NCBI GenBank assembly: GCA_015233155.1
Contig: JADFYG010000007.1
Coordinates: 10,929-74,928 of the forward strand
Direction: 5' to 3'
DNA from: Candidatus Rifleibacteriota bacterium
Lineage (GTDB): Bacteria; Muiribacteriota; Ozemobacteria; Ozemobacterales; Ozemobacteraceae
DNA: 64,000 nucleotides
Position 1 is the first letter of the stretch; each line of letters begins with the position of its first letter. The translations under genes were made by a program, and so were the position numbers. The notes beneath the pieces were generated by a model. It was not told the DNA's origin. It made no database searches and saw nothing but the letters and a program-made list of their open reading frames with translations. This document shows positions 16,329 to 25,023 of this stretch, one piece after another.

Positions 16329-17371
16329 TTGGAAAAAATCCCCAAATCCTTAATGGCCTGAGACTTTCGGATGGCGTAGTTATCCAGTTTATCCCTCATT
16401 TCGTCTTTCTCACGTTGCTTGCTAATTAAATCCTGATTGTTAATTTCATATATTTTCTGCTTTTCATCCAGTTTATTCTTATTGTCTTTCGTTGGAGAAC
16501 TTGAATAATCTTTCACGGCCTTCTCAAACTCCTCATGAAGAATCGAATTCTGGCTGTTAAGAGAGTCTACTCTATCCAGCAGTTCTTTCAGCCGGGTTTT
16601 ATTTATTTCGATGGCGTTATTACAGTATTCAAGCTCATCATTCAACTCTCTTCTCTTTGTTTCATTAGAATCCAATGAAAAATTTCCGGGTTCTGTTGTC
16701 TTTAGAACCACGGACTTTTGATTCTCCTTTGTGCCCGACAAATTATTCTCGTTTTCAGAATCGGATTCATCCTGTTTCTCCGGTGGGGTTGCTGATTTCA
16801 GTTTGGCCTCCTGTAACTGGCGAACTTCGGCCGCCTTGTTCTCCCGCAACCGGATTGCCATGGCCTCCTTATTTCTCATTTCCTGATCTTGTGCAATTTC
16901 ACGTTCCAGCCGCGTTATTTTTGTTTGGAGACTCTTTATAATCGTTGAATCACTCGCCACCTCCACAGCCTTTTTAAGAAATGGAAGAACTCCTCTGGGC
17001 TCACCCAGACAACAAGAATAGACGAACTCCAATCTCTCAATGGATTCAGGCTTGCCGGGGGAAAGAGAGAACTCCTTTTCACGGTACTTTTTTAACTCTT
17101 GGATGAGGCCCTCGTCATTATTGGCGAGAATTTCAGGATATGCTTTGATGGCATTATCAAAAAAAACAATGGCCTGCTCAAGATTCCCATCTTTTTTAGC
17201 TTTGAGGGCTGCCTGGAAAAACTTTTTACCAGTAGTCTCTCCGACTGAGGCATCCGAAGTTGAGGCATTTGAAGAAGTGGATGATGTTGGAATTTGCCCT
17301 CTTATGGGAAAAGCGAATAGTGCACAGAAAATAGACAAAGAAAAGGCAACTCTTACAACGTTTCGACTCAT
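16325..17371 (-). CDS. Secreted coiled-coil protein with a short TPR segment
   Basis: A 348-residue protein with a signal peptide (MSRNVVRVAFSLSIFCALFA, cut near IRGQ). One or two TPR-like helix pairs follow at about 50-110 (KDGNLEQAIVFFDNAIKAYP). From about residue 140 it is a long charged coiled coil with heptads (LQTKITRLEREIAQDQEMRN, LKELLDRVDSLNSQNSILHE) broken by a Ser/Asn-rich linker. I recognise no catalytic family; such proteins are often envelope scaffolds. The ATG at 17371 has GGAGG five bases upstream. Its last codons lie in a repeat end, so the C-terminus may have been altered by the insertion. Confidence 0.75.
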   Translation of the reverse strand: MSRNVVRVAFSLSIFCALFAFPIRGQIPTSSTSSNASTSDASVGETTGKKFFQAALKAKKDGNLEQAIVFFDNAIKAYPEILANNDEGLIQELKKYREKEFSLSPGKPESIERLEFVYSCCLGEPRGVLPFLKKAVEVASDSTIIKSLQTKITRLEREIAQDQEMRNKEAMAIRLRENKAAEVRQLQEAKLKSATPPEKQDESDSENENNLSGTKENQKSVVLKTTEPGNFSLDSNETKRRELNDELEYCNNAIEINKTRLKELLDRVDSLNSQNSILHEEFEKAVKDYSSSPTKDNKNKLDEKQKIYEINNQDLISKQREKDEMRDKLDNYAIRKSQAIKDLGIFSK

Positions 17372-17532
17372 GACTTCCTCCATCCCAATTCTGTCACATT
17401 AGCCTATAACGATGATGTGATAATACAAATTATGCATACAGACAGCAACTAAGAGGCTTTTTTTCGGTCCAAGGATATTAGATCCTCATTCTTTGTGTCA
17501 AGGGTCACGATTTCTCGACGTCACTAATACTA

Positions 17533-17692
17533 GCTTTACCAGGGCAAACGCATTAAAAGTTCTGTGGTAGGGCGCGCCGCTTTGCGCTTCGGCGTGCCCG
17601 GCGGTCACGCCCTACCATAGTCATCGTTCCTGTGTCGAGAGCCGCGCTATAGGCCTATTCCCGATTATTAATGCGTTTCCCCTGGCTTTACC
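17533..17692. mobile_element. MITE-like element, family A
   Basis: The ends are inverted: CAGGGCAAACGCATTAA (17540-17556) against the complement of TTAATGCGTTTCCCCTG (17668-17684), one mismatch in 17. The direct repeat GCTTTACC flanks both sides (17533-17540 and 17685-17692), a 7-8 bp target duplication. The 144-bp interior carries the GTAGGGCGCG...CACGCCCTAC palindrome and no ORF. The CAGGG ends with 8-bp duplications recall the ISAs1 group, an inference. It lies in the 390-bp gap between the coiled-coil and clostripain genes; the remainder shows only the terminator at 17713. Confidence 0.75.
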
Positions 17693-17712
17693 CAACAAGA
17701 GTTGACAAAAAA

Positions 17713-17757
17713 GCAGCTGGTGCAATGTCCAAAGACATTGCACCAGCTGCTTTTTTT
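17713..17757 (-). terminator. Very strong terminator after the clostripain gene
   Basis: A 17-bp perfect stem, GCAGCTGGTGCAATGTC (17713-17729) with GACATTGCACCAGCTGC (17734-17750), loop CAAA, has A6 on one side and T7 on the other, so it can work in both directions. It lies 5 bases from the clostripain stop codon at 17762. Confidence 0.93.
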
Positions 17758-17761
17758 GGTT

Positions 17762-19300
17762 TTACCGGGATTGTCTGGTTGTGAGCTGTTTCACTAACGA
17801 ATTAGCTTCTTCGAACACGGCTGCCGGAACAGCGCCTTCGGTATGGAGCTGGAAATTCATCTGATCGGCTACGAATTTGCTGACTTCAGGCTCTTTCGAT
17901 TCATTTACAAAGGAACGAAGAGCCGTAACATCACCGTTATTGACAGCTTTAACAATCTTGGAAGCAGTCTTCTTCTTGTAATAATCCTGAATCATCTGAG
18001 GCCACATATTGGTTTTGCAAATATCCAGATTAGTATATTGGGGTTCATAGCCAGTGGAATCCGCCGGGAAATAGACGGACATTCCATTCGAATTAGCCAT
18101 CTTGGGATCCATGTTCCCGTTGGCTATGATACAAGACTGGGCGGCTGCAATGAGCTTATCGCAGGCGGTGGTCAGAGCCTCATCCTTGCTCTGGCTCTTC
18201 AACAAAGTTGCAAAGTGAATCATATCGATATTTTCGGGATAGGCATACTTCTGAACTTTGTCCAGTGCAACACCGAATTCCGTGACATAATTTCCGGCCA
18301 TTGCCGCCTTGGAAAACCCATTCATTGCATCGAAAACCGCCTGCACTTTGGAGATATCTAAAGTAGACTGAGTGCATGCTTCATATCCATGGCTGCCGTG
18401 ATTGTAGGAATCAATGTAAGCTTTGGTCCAGGCTTTTGCATTCGTCTGTACAGGGCAGCTCTGGCAGAAGGCCTTGAGAACTGCGTCATAAGGTGTGCCC
18501 TTTCCGGGCTCGGTTTCTTCAGAACCGACAACGTAATCAACACAGCCCTGAGCTTCGTATGCCACTTCCGCCATTTGCATCAGGCAGGCGTCGTAGCACA
18601 TGATATCAATGTTATGGCCGATGATATCCTTTACCTGATGGAGGGCCATCCCGAGTTGTTGGTTTGTAATGTGGTTGCCGGTCGAATCATCATAGGAAAT
18701 TCCGCGTGTGACGATAGAATCTTTGAGTTTCCAGCCGGAGCCATGATTCCAGATGACTAAAGCATAATGTTTCGCCGGGAAATTAGAAACGATGTACTGG
18801 GCGAATTCCACAAAATGTTTGTAATCACCCATATCATAGTGGCCCAAATCTTTGATCATGTGGGCGGCGCCCTTGGTGATGTAATTGTATGTTTCAGTAC
18901 CCTTCTGGCGTGCCAGCAGAGTGACCACATTCAACCAGTTGCCTGACCCGATCGCTTCCATTTCGTTGATATTGTCAACGCTGAATGGATCAAGGTTGTT
19001 ATTGGCGTTCAGGTAAACAGCAAAAGTCCAATCCTTTTGAGGTTGGGGCAGCGGAATGCTGGTATCTGGCGTGGGAGCCGGAGTAGGCGCCGGCGTCGGA
19101 TGCGGATGTGTTGGATGTGCTGCGGGAGTTGTATGAGTTGTAGGAGTCGCAGGAGTTGTGTGAGCTGTCGTATGCGCCGGGCTGGAAGAATGCGTCGTTG
19201 TCGCCCGATCAGAGGTAAGATCACTCTCCAAAGATGCGGCAAAAATTGGTGCCGCAACAATCGCCAAAGCTAACAGGGCCAAACTCAATGTTTTCTTCAT
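17762..19300 (-). CDS. Clostripain-family (C11) cysteine protease, secreted
   Basis: A 512-residue protein with a signal peptide (1-21), then a low-complexity Thr/Pro/His linker (about 34-78, TTHTTPAAHPTHPHPTP), then a C11 caspase-like domain. Catalytic residues fit His186 in WNHGSGW and Cys239 in CYDACLMQMAE; SEETEPGKGTPYDAVL is also family-typical. Clostripain cleaves after Arg or Lys and usually matures by self-cleavage; secreted forms digest outside protein. I chose ATG 19300 (MKKTLSLALL), with GAAAGAGAG upstream, over the in-frame start 13 codons earlier. The C-terminal 100 residues (ASKIVKAVNNGDVTALRSFV) are helical and unassigned. It is first in order downstream of the EndoU gene. Confidence 0.92.
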   Translation of the reverse strand: MKKTLSLALLALAIVAAPIFAASLESDLTSDRATTTHSSSPAHTTAHTTPATPTTHTTPAAHPTHPHPTPAPTPAPTPDTSIPLPQPQKDWTFAVYLNANNNLDPFSVDNINEMEAIGSGNWLNVVTLLARQKGTETYNYITKGAAHMIKDLGHYDMGDYKHFVEFAQYIVSNFPAKHYALVIWNHGSGWKLKDSIVTRGISYDDSTGNHITNQQLGMALHQVKDIIGHNIDIMCYDACLMQMAEVAYEAQGCVDYVVGSEETEPGKGTPYDAVLKAFCQSCPVQTNAKAWTKAYIDSYNHGSHGYEACTQSTLDISKVQAVFDAMNGFSKAAMAGNYVTEFGVALDKVQKYAYPENIDMIHFATLLKSQSKDEALTTACDKLIAAAQSCIIANGNMDPKMANSNGMSVYFPADSTGYEPQYTNLDICKTNMWPQMIQDYYKKKTASKIVKAVNNGDVTALRSFVNESKEPEVSKFVADQMNFQLHTEGAVPAAVFEEANSLVKQLTTRQSR

Positions 19301-19364
19301 AGTGCTCTCTTTCAGCAAAAAAGTGATATTTGGGGCCATTTTACAGGCCCCATTAGTGCGCGTT

Positions 19365-20486
19365 TCAGTGAACGGTAAGACTGCCTTTGGGATTCAACTG
19401 CCTGGCTGGTCCCTCTTCGAGCTCAAAATATTCGCGTGCAGTATTGCCATTTATATCGGTGGGGTTCGGGTCTCGCGGAGACATTGGATACAGGCTGCGA
19501 ATAGACTGATTCATGGTGTAAAGCTGCCAATTGAAACTTTCCCCGTTGATGTTCGCGGAAAAAATCAGAGCACCTGGAATTCCACCATGTTTTCGACAGG
19601 TTTCCATGGCAATATGTCCCATGGCAAGGACGGCTTGTGGCGAATTTCCAACCGTGAAGCCGCCCTTCTTCTTAATGACGCGTGGCAACGGCCCTGAACC
19701 ATCCGGGTCCCAGGAGAATGAGCCGGTAAAAATGTGGGAGTCCCCAGCCCCTTGCAACGTGGATACATACTGTGTTCGTCCCTCGTTCTCATCGCGATAA
19801 AACTTGTACCATGAATGATAACCGCTGACTTCCGGACCTTTTACTTCACCATCAAAAACGTGTTCAAAACCGCATCCGGAGCCGAACCAGTTTCTTTTCA
19901 AATCGCTGATTGTAGTGCCCGTAGTTTTCAGGGCATACTGAATCACTGGATCATTGGCGATCGAGTTGAGGTAAGCTGCGATATCAGCATCAAGTCTGGC
20001 CGAATCATCGGTTCCGTCAATGGGGTTGAATTTAACCGCAAGATTGAAGTTGGCATCATATGCCGGAGGAAACTTGTCTGAAATTGGATTGAATAATTTG
20101 TTCCCTTTGTCATTCATAACGACATTTTTAATGGCGTCCTGGTCGAGATTGGCAATTGGATTCACCAACTGCGTAATTTCATTCGCAGTTGAACTCTGAT
20201 TCCCGGAATTTTGAGATGGCGCGCTATTATAGCTTAAATTTGGGGAAATCGAATTGCGGGCATTTTCTTCCTGCCAGCGGGCAACGGCAGCCTTTGCCTC
20301 GTCAGGAGTCTTGATAACTCCGGCATTAACACTATTTTCAATGAAGTTACGTAACGTTTGATTCCCGATAGTGTGTACATATTCTGATACGTCGGCCTGA
20401 GTTTCTCCGAAACTGACACTGGGAGAAAATCCAGTTATCAGGCTGGTGCAAACTGCAGCTAACACAAGAGTTCTAAGTTTATTCAT
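19365..20486 (-). CDS. Secreted EndoU (XendoU)-type endoribonuclease
   Basis: A 373-residue protein with a signal peptide (1-27, VSFGE) and, from about residue 100, a region that reads like the XendoU fold. His209 in GFEHVFDGE and His224 in GYHSWYKFY are 15 residues apart, and a Lys cluster at 272-274 (IKKKGGFTVGNSPQ) follows about 49 residues later. This reproduces the order and spacing of the His/His/Lys triad of XendoU. GSFSW...GNSPQAVLAMGHIAMET also matches the C-terminal part. The family cleaves RNA at uridylates, leaving 2',3'-cyclic phosphate. ATG 20486 has GGAG seven bases upstream. The export signal would place the nuclease outside the cytoplasm, where self RNA is safe. Residue assignments are by eye. 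Confidence 0.8.
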   Translation of the reverse strand: MNKLRTLVLAAVCTSLITGFSPSVSFGETQADVSEYVHTIGNQTLRNFIENSVNAGVIKTPDEAKAAVARWQEENARNSISPNLSYNSAPSQNSGNQSSTANEITQLVNPIANLDQDAIKNVVMNDKGNKLFNPISDKFPPAYDANFNLAVKFNPIDGTDDSARLDADIAAYLNSIANDPVIQYALKTTGTTISDLKRNWFGSGCGFEHVFDGEVKGPEVSGYHSWYKFYRDENEGRTQYVSTLQGAGDSHIFTGSFSWDPDGSGPLPRVIKKKGGFTVGNSPQAVLAMGHIAMETCRKHGGIPGALIFSANINGESFNWQLYTMNQSIRSLYPMSPRDPNPTDINGNTAREYFELEEGPARQLNPKGSLTVH

Positions 20487-20601
20487 CTTATGCTCCTTAC
20501 TTAATATTTTAAAGTTATTTCCCGGGTTCACCGTGAGGCGCCTCATTACTTCATTTTCAATACCGAGGCCGGGCTACAATTTTCAGAACTGTTCTTCGTC
20601 C

Positions 20602-21855
20602 TCATAATGAGGGTTTGAATGTTTTCAGAACTTCTCTTTCTGCCTCCGTTGTTTCGCTATGAGTATATTTGAACATTAGCTTCTCTTTCAATGCCTTTTT
20701 CAGGGGCTCGGCGGATGTCCCGACGGATGAATTCAGGGCATCTTTCACTGAATCACTGTTTCCGGTATCGAGCTCAGATATCAATGACTGAAAAGCCAGC
20801 TCGGAAACGGCTTCCCGTCTCATTGCCGAAACTTCAGACTCATTTGGTGAACCGGATGTTTCGATCTCCTTCAAATGCTGAACTAACACGGCCGGGCTTT
20901 GAGAAGATGAAAAATTCACGGTTTTGCCATCTGAGGTTGAATCAACCGTTCCGTCCTGGTCGGTGCGATAGATCTTGATGTTACAGGTAGCGTAATTCTG
21001 TAGAACTACAGGAGAAGGCAAATGATACTCATTGTTTAACCCAACGGAGATGACGACAAATTTGGGTTTGGCGGCTTCCAGGAAAGACATTGATGAAGCC
21101 GTCTTACTGCCGTGATGGCCCGATTTCAATACCGTGCAGCTCATCTTCCCGGGGAAGTCTTTCATCATCTGGTCTTCTGAGGCGGCTTCTGCATCCCCGG
21201 TGAAAATATAACTGATCTGGTCGGCAGTCACCTTGAATACCAGTGATAAATCATTTGGTCCGATTTTATATCCCGGCGCAGGGCTGATAACATCACCTGA
21301 CATAGCACAGTGCAGAAGATCTACATGAACTTGTGATCCCCAATCAAAGGTGTCTCCGACCTTTACGTCATGGGCTGGAATCTGCTTATCATGTATGAGT
21401 TGAAAAAGCTTCTGGTAATGAACATCGTCTCCGGGTTTGGATGCCGGATCATCGGCAGTCTTGGGCATTGTATCGGTGGAATACAGGAACTCCCCGATCG
21501 GAATGGCTTGTACCAGATCAAGAAAACCGCCGAAATGGTCGCGATGCGGGTGGGTGATGACGGCGACATCGATTTTTTTGATTCCCTCTTTTTGAAAGTA
21601 AGGAATGATGACGCCATTTGCGGAATTATCTATGTCATTGCCGGCATCAATGAGAATATTCTTCTCTTTTGTCCGGATCAATATGGAATCGCCTTGCCCG
21701 ACGTTCAGGAATGTTACCCGAAGTTTTGAACTGGTCGGAACGGATGAGGTACTTTGAGAGGAGGATGTGGCACTCCAGGAGGGGACAACAACCGAAACAA
21801 GAAATAAAACAAGGGAAACTCGCTGTAACAGCGACAATAAATTCTGTTTATTCAT
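20602..21855 (-). CDS. Secreted ComEC/Rec2-like metallo-beta-lactamase-fold hydrolase
   Basis: A 417-residue protein with a signal peptide (1-30) and a metallo-beta-lactamase domain of the ComEC C-terminal type: FLNVGQGDSILI, the metal motif HPHRDHFGG (102-110), FTGDAE and LKSGHHGSK. In ComEC this domain is linked to DNA uptake and may degrade the non-transported strand; free secreted versions are thought to be phosphodiesterase- or nuclease-like. After about residue 310 comes a helical tail rich in Ser/Glu that I cannot assign. ATG 21855 has GGAG at good spacing. It lies upstream of EndoU and clostripain on the same strand, with about 115-base gaps. Confidence 0.88.
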   Translation of the reverse strand: MNKQNLLSLLQRVSLVLFLVSVVVPSWSATSSSQSTSSVPTSSKLRVTFLNVGQGDSILIRTKEKNILIDAGNDIDNSANGVIIPYFQKEGIKKIDVAVITHPHRDHFGGFLDLVQAIPIGEFLYSTDTMPKTADDPASKPGDDVHYQKLFQLIHDKQIPAHDVKVGDTFDWGSQVHVDLLHCAMSGDVISPAPGYKIGPNDLSLVFKVTADQISYIFTGDAEAASEDQMMKDFPGKMSCTVLKSGHHGSKTASSMSFLEAAKPKFVVISVGLNNEYHLPSPVVLQNYATCNIKIYRTDQDGTVDSTSDGKTVNFSSSQSPAVLVQHLKEIETSGSPNESEVSAMRREAVSELAFQSLISELDTGNSDSVKDALNSSVGTSAEPLKKALKEKLMFKYTHSETTEAEREVLKTFKPSL

Positions 21856-22081
21856 TCTGCATACTCCATAATTCAATACTCTGACATTCAATCGGAATAA
21901 ATGAAGCCAGATTTCCGGGGTTTACCCGGTATCTGGTGAAAGATTTGGCTGGATTCCGCTTCGAAAAAGCCCGTCGGAGAATATTCTCTCGATACTGGAT
22001 ACTTTAGGCCTTGCCGGGCCAAATTAAAGGGTCTTCGTCGAAGATTCTGATCGTCAGAAGGAAACCCTCCCGCCTCATCTC

Positions 22082-22426
22082 TCAGGCAAAAGCCGGTGGT
22101 GGCCTTGCCCAGGCGGCACTGATAAAGAAGGATGAATATAAGTTGCTCTCGTCATGATGCTCCGGAATGATAGCCGAAGGTATCTGGTCTAATGTCGGCG
22201 CGCCTTCACCACTTACTGCTGCACCGGCCTGATTGTTGTATTGACAGAATGGACAATTTTCAGGGGTTTCACTTTGTTGCAGAGGCAAGAAACCACGAAC
22301 AAATTTTGCACTATGGTTTAAATCAGGAACTAGTCCGAAAAGAAGGTTCACCACCAGAAGCCAGCAAAATAACTGGCCCAGGAACCTGTTAGTCCTGTTC
22401 AAAACGCTCACTCCTGCGAACTTCAT
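22082..22426 (-). CDS. Small membrane protein with CPFC motif, unknown
   Basis: A 114-residue frame with one hydrophobic segment (LGQLFCWLLVVNLLFGLVP) and then a CPFC motif and His pair (PEHHDES), ending in AWARPPPAFA. The overall plan, a leader helix, a CPxC and an 'A-R-P-P-P-A' end, recalls DUF2946-type small metal-linked proteins, but this is a loose likeness. The ribosome site is weak. A GTG start 18 codons earlier is possible. Confidence 0.5.
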   Translation of the reverse strand: MKFAGVSVLNRTNRFLGQLFCWLLVVNLLFGLVPDLNHSAKFVRGFLPLQQSETPENCPFCQYNNQAGAAVSGEGAPTLDQIPSAIIPEHHDESNLYSSFFISAAWARPPPAFA

Positions 22427-22521
22427 TGTTAAACTATAGTAAATAGAATCTCTTATGTCAATAGGGGTGGCTGTACACACAAACCTTTGTCTGAAACCTT
22501 CTTACAGACACTTTAGATTTC

Positions 22522-24651
22522 TTAAGATTTCCTTTCGGCGATATCAAAAAATCCAAGAGATATTGGAGTCGAAGCCATTCCAGGGAAGTCGCCCGCGACT
22601 GCCTTGAGATCTTTCCAGGTCGGAACCGCGCGCAGCATCTGACGTCCGGCCAATCCGTTCCGCAGGCGAAACACCTCTGTTGCGCCGTCCTCGTTCAGCA
22701 GATTCAAGCCTTCCAGATGATCTACGGGAAGGCTCATAAAGCCTGAATTTGAACTCCTGCAAAGTATCAGCCGCAGCTCATAGCGGCCGGGGGGAATGTC
22801 ATCCGGGACGATGAGGGCACGAAGGCTTTCTATTTTATGAGAGGCTTCCGATGCACGATTCCCGGCCGGACAGACTCCGTCCAGGGCGGCATGCATGTCA
22901 TGACCGAGCAAAATGCCATTCTGCGAAAACAGACGGCCTTCCGGACCTACAAGAACCGCCCCGATAATAACATTTCCGATGTCGCGACCAATATTTTCAA
23001 GAGTATACCGATAAAAAAGAAGATCTCCTGGAAACACTGTATTGGAAGCAGGCATAACGATATTGCCATTTGCGTCCGGCATAAAACGAGGCAGTGCTGA
23101 TGAAGCGAGTCTTATTCGTGCATTGTCGGCAAGCGTGATGGTGTTCTCACATGCCTCGGAACTTAATTCCAATTGTTTAGAATCGACAGATTTGACAAAC
23201 GTGAGATAGCCTATATTGAACAGATCAAAGCGCTCCATGAGCTTCTCTCGTAAATTTGCAGGATAAATCAAACTGCCCGCGACTGCATGCCTGCTTAAAT
23301 CGGCCGCGATCATATTCAGACCGTCATCATCTATCTTGTCAATCAGTCGCAATTGCATATCAGGCCTGAACTTCTGTGCAAGCCGCAAATACCAGAATGG
23401 ACGAAACTCAACGTCGTTGCTCACCAGTAAAGATACTCCGGGGGGAAGAATAGCGGCCATGCGTCTTGCCCATAATTCGGCTGATTGATCCCGCGGTTCA
23501 ATGTTATGTGCGGAAACCAGCGCCGAAACAGCCGCTACAATAGCAAGAGCCCAACCGGTCAGGCGACGCCCGCGTTTTCCGCGAAGCGAGTGGAGCCCGT
23601 GAGCCGCAAGTCCGGTGATGCCTATCATGCTTGGAAGCAACATCGTGGGCGCTTCAAACGCATTGTAGTTGATGATGAAAAGAGTGTTAAAGGCGAACAT
23701 CCAGCCAAGCACCCATATTTGCGGATTGTATTCCGCGACGGAAGCTTCGGAAATTAAACTGGTGTCAGCATCGGGGACGCGACGGCGCAGGGCAAGCCAT
23801 GGCAGAACGAGTGCGGCGGGGCCGCCGTTTTCGAACATTAGTTTCGCCCAATCGCGCGTTCGGGCTAAAATTTCCGGGAGCGTAAAAACTCCCAGGCCGA
23901 CCCTGAACTCGGCGGCCGTAAATACGCTCCATAAGCCAGCCAGGCCGAGGCCAGTCAGCGGATCCGTCAACACGCGATTCGGATTCTGCAATCGAATATA
24001 CAGGTCATATGTCGGCAGAAGGCCGACAGCAAAGCCGAATACCGCTCCCATGGCCGCTTCGGTTCGCCTGGGAGACCTGAATATCGATACTGCAAACATC
24101 AGGAGGGCAACAAGAGATAAAGGGCCAAACGTCGGTCTATGACTGAGCCCAAGACCGAATATGAAACCTGGAAGGGCTGCATCCCAAAAACCTGGTGGTT
24201 TACTGCGAGTGCGCCAGACCCCGACAAAAAATAAGCTCAGAAGCAGGATTTCCAGGGTATAGACTTCACCAAGCGTGGCTTCTTCCCAAAAAGTGGTGAA
24301 TGTGAGCATCCAGACTGCGGCAGAACCGGCCAGCAAAGGCGGCACTCCGCCGATATGGAGCCAGATGGCAAAAACGCCGGCTCCCAGTGTGCCTGCAAGA
24401 GCCGCGACCATATTTACATACCAGGCCGGAGGATGACCAGGCCATAACAACGGGCCGAACCTGATTGCCAGGTTACCAAGACGCGTAAACAAAGGGTATC
24501 CGGGAGAATGAGTCACATCGAGAGTCATGGCGGCTGCATGAAATTCGGCGGCATTATACCATCCGCTTCCAGGCTGGAGGCTCGGAATATACAGAAGCAA
24601 GCCTATGCCGACAACGGTAACAAAAAGTATGATTGCCTGTCGGTTTGTCAT
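22522..24651 (-). CDS. DUF2723 multi-pass membrane protein (glycosyltransferase-C-like)
   Basis: A 709-residue protein with about ten transmembrane helices in its first 390 residues and a large soluble C-terminal part. The N-terminus shows the DUF2723 signature: an exoplasmic-loop acid in YNAAEFHAAA, HSPGYPLF, and TLGEVYTLEILL. The family is distantly related to protein O-mannosyltransferases and is thought to move lipid-linked sugars to exported proteins or lipids. The C-terminal 250 residues include a beta-sandwich-like stretch (PGDLLFYRYTLENIGRDIGN). ATG 24651; the gene is alone on its strand here, 96 bases downstream of the small CPFC protein's start. Confidence 0.85.
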   Translation of the reverse strand: MTNRQAIILFVTVVGIGLLLYIPSLQPGSGWYNAAEFHAAAMTLDVTHSPGYPLFTRLGNLAIRFGPLLWPGHPPAWYVNMVAALAGTLGAGVFAIWLHIGGVPPLLAGSAAVWMLTFTTFWEEATLGEVYTLEILLLSLFFVGVWRTRSKPPGFWDAALPGFIFGLGLSHRPTFGPLSLVALLMFAVSIFRSPRRTEAAMGAVFGFAVGLLPTYDLYIRLQNPNRVLTDPLTGLGLAGLWSVFTAAEFRVGLGVFTLPEILARTRDWAKLMFENGGPAALVLPWLALRRRVPDADTSLISEASVAEYNPQIWVLGWMFAFNTLFIINYNAFEAPTMLLPSMIGITGLAAHGLHSLRGKRGRRLTGWALAIVAAVSALVSAHNIEPRDQSAELWARRMAAILPPGVSLLVSNDVEFRPFWYLRLAQKFRPDMQLRLIDKIDDDGLNMIAADLSRHAVAGSLIYPANLREKLMERFDLFNIGYLTFVKSVDSKQLELSSEACENTITLADNARIRLASSALPRFMPDANGNIVMPASNTVFPGDLLFYRYTLENIGRDIGNVIIGAVLVGPEGRLFSQNGILLGHDMHAALDGVCPAGNRASEASHKIESLRALIVPDDIPPGRYELRLILCRSSNSGFMSLPVDHLEGLNLLNEDGATEVFRLRNGLAGRQMLRAVPTWKDLKAVAGDFPGMASTPISLGFFDIAERKS

Positions 24652-25023
24652 GCTGGTAGAACTTTCTCAACTGCCGGTTTATTTCGGAGTTTCACTCATG
24701 ATCAGTCATAACCATTGCACGTATTGTAACAGTTCCGGAGAGCCTGGAGAAGATATGAAAGTTTTTCGGAGACAATGAAATTTAAATGCGAAATATGCCG
24801 CTCGAAGAAATGCAGTGTCATTTAATTCTCCGCCGGGGAATGGCTGGAAATGTCTGAGTTCAACAGAACGGGGGCGAGGATAAAATGTCCATGGAAGAAA
24901 TATGCCGCTTGACCGCAGGTAAAAGGCGTTGCATACTTAGTAGACTTATCGCGCAACGCCTATTCTGGTGTTCGTGTCGCGTATGACCACAAAAAATATA
25001 TTGTTTACAGGAGACCATAAACC
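24652..25023. other. 372-base divergent intergenic region
   Basis: This is the shared upstream region of the DUF2723 and phosphofructokinase genes. It holds a partial family-B repeat end (GTCATTTAATTCTCCGCC at about 24818) and a 9-bp stem with a 20-base loop (AGGCGTTGC 24924-24932, GCAACGCCT 24953-24961) in what would be the leader of the phosphofructokinase mRNA. I see no reliable promoter or known riboswitch. Confidence 0.4.

Noticed and set aside
24924..24961. Stem-loop in the phosphofructokinase leader as a riboswitch or terminator
   Set aside because: The stem is 9 bp with a 20-base loop, no U-run, and no known aptamer motif that I can recognise.
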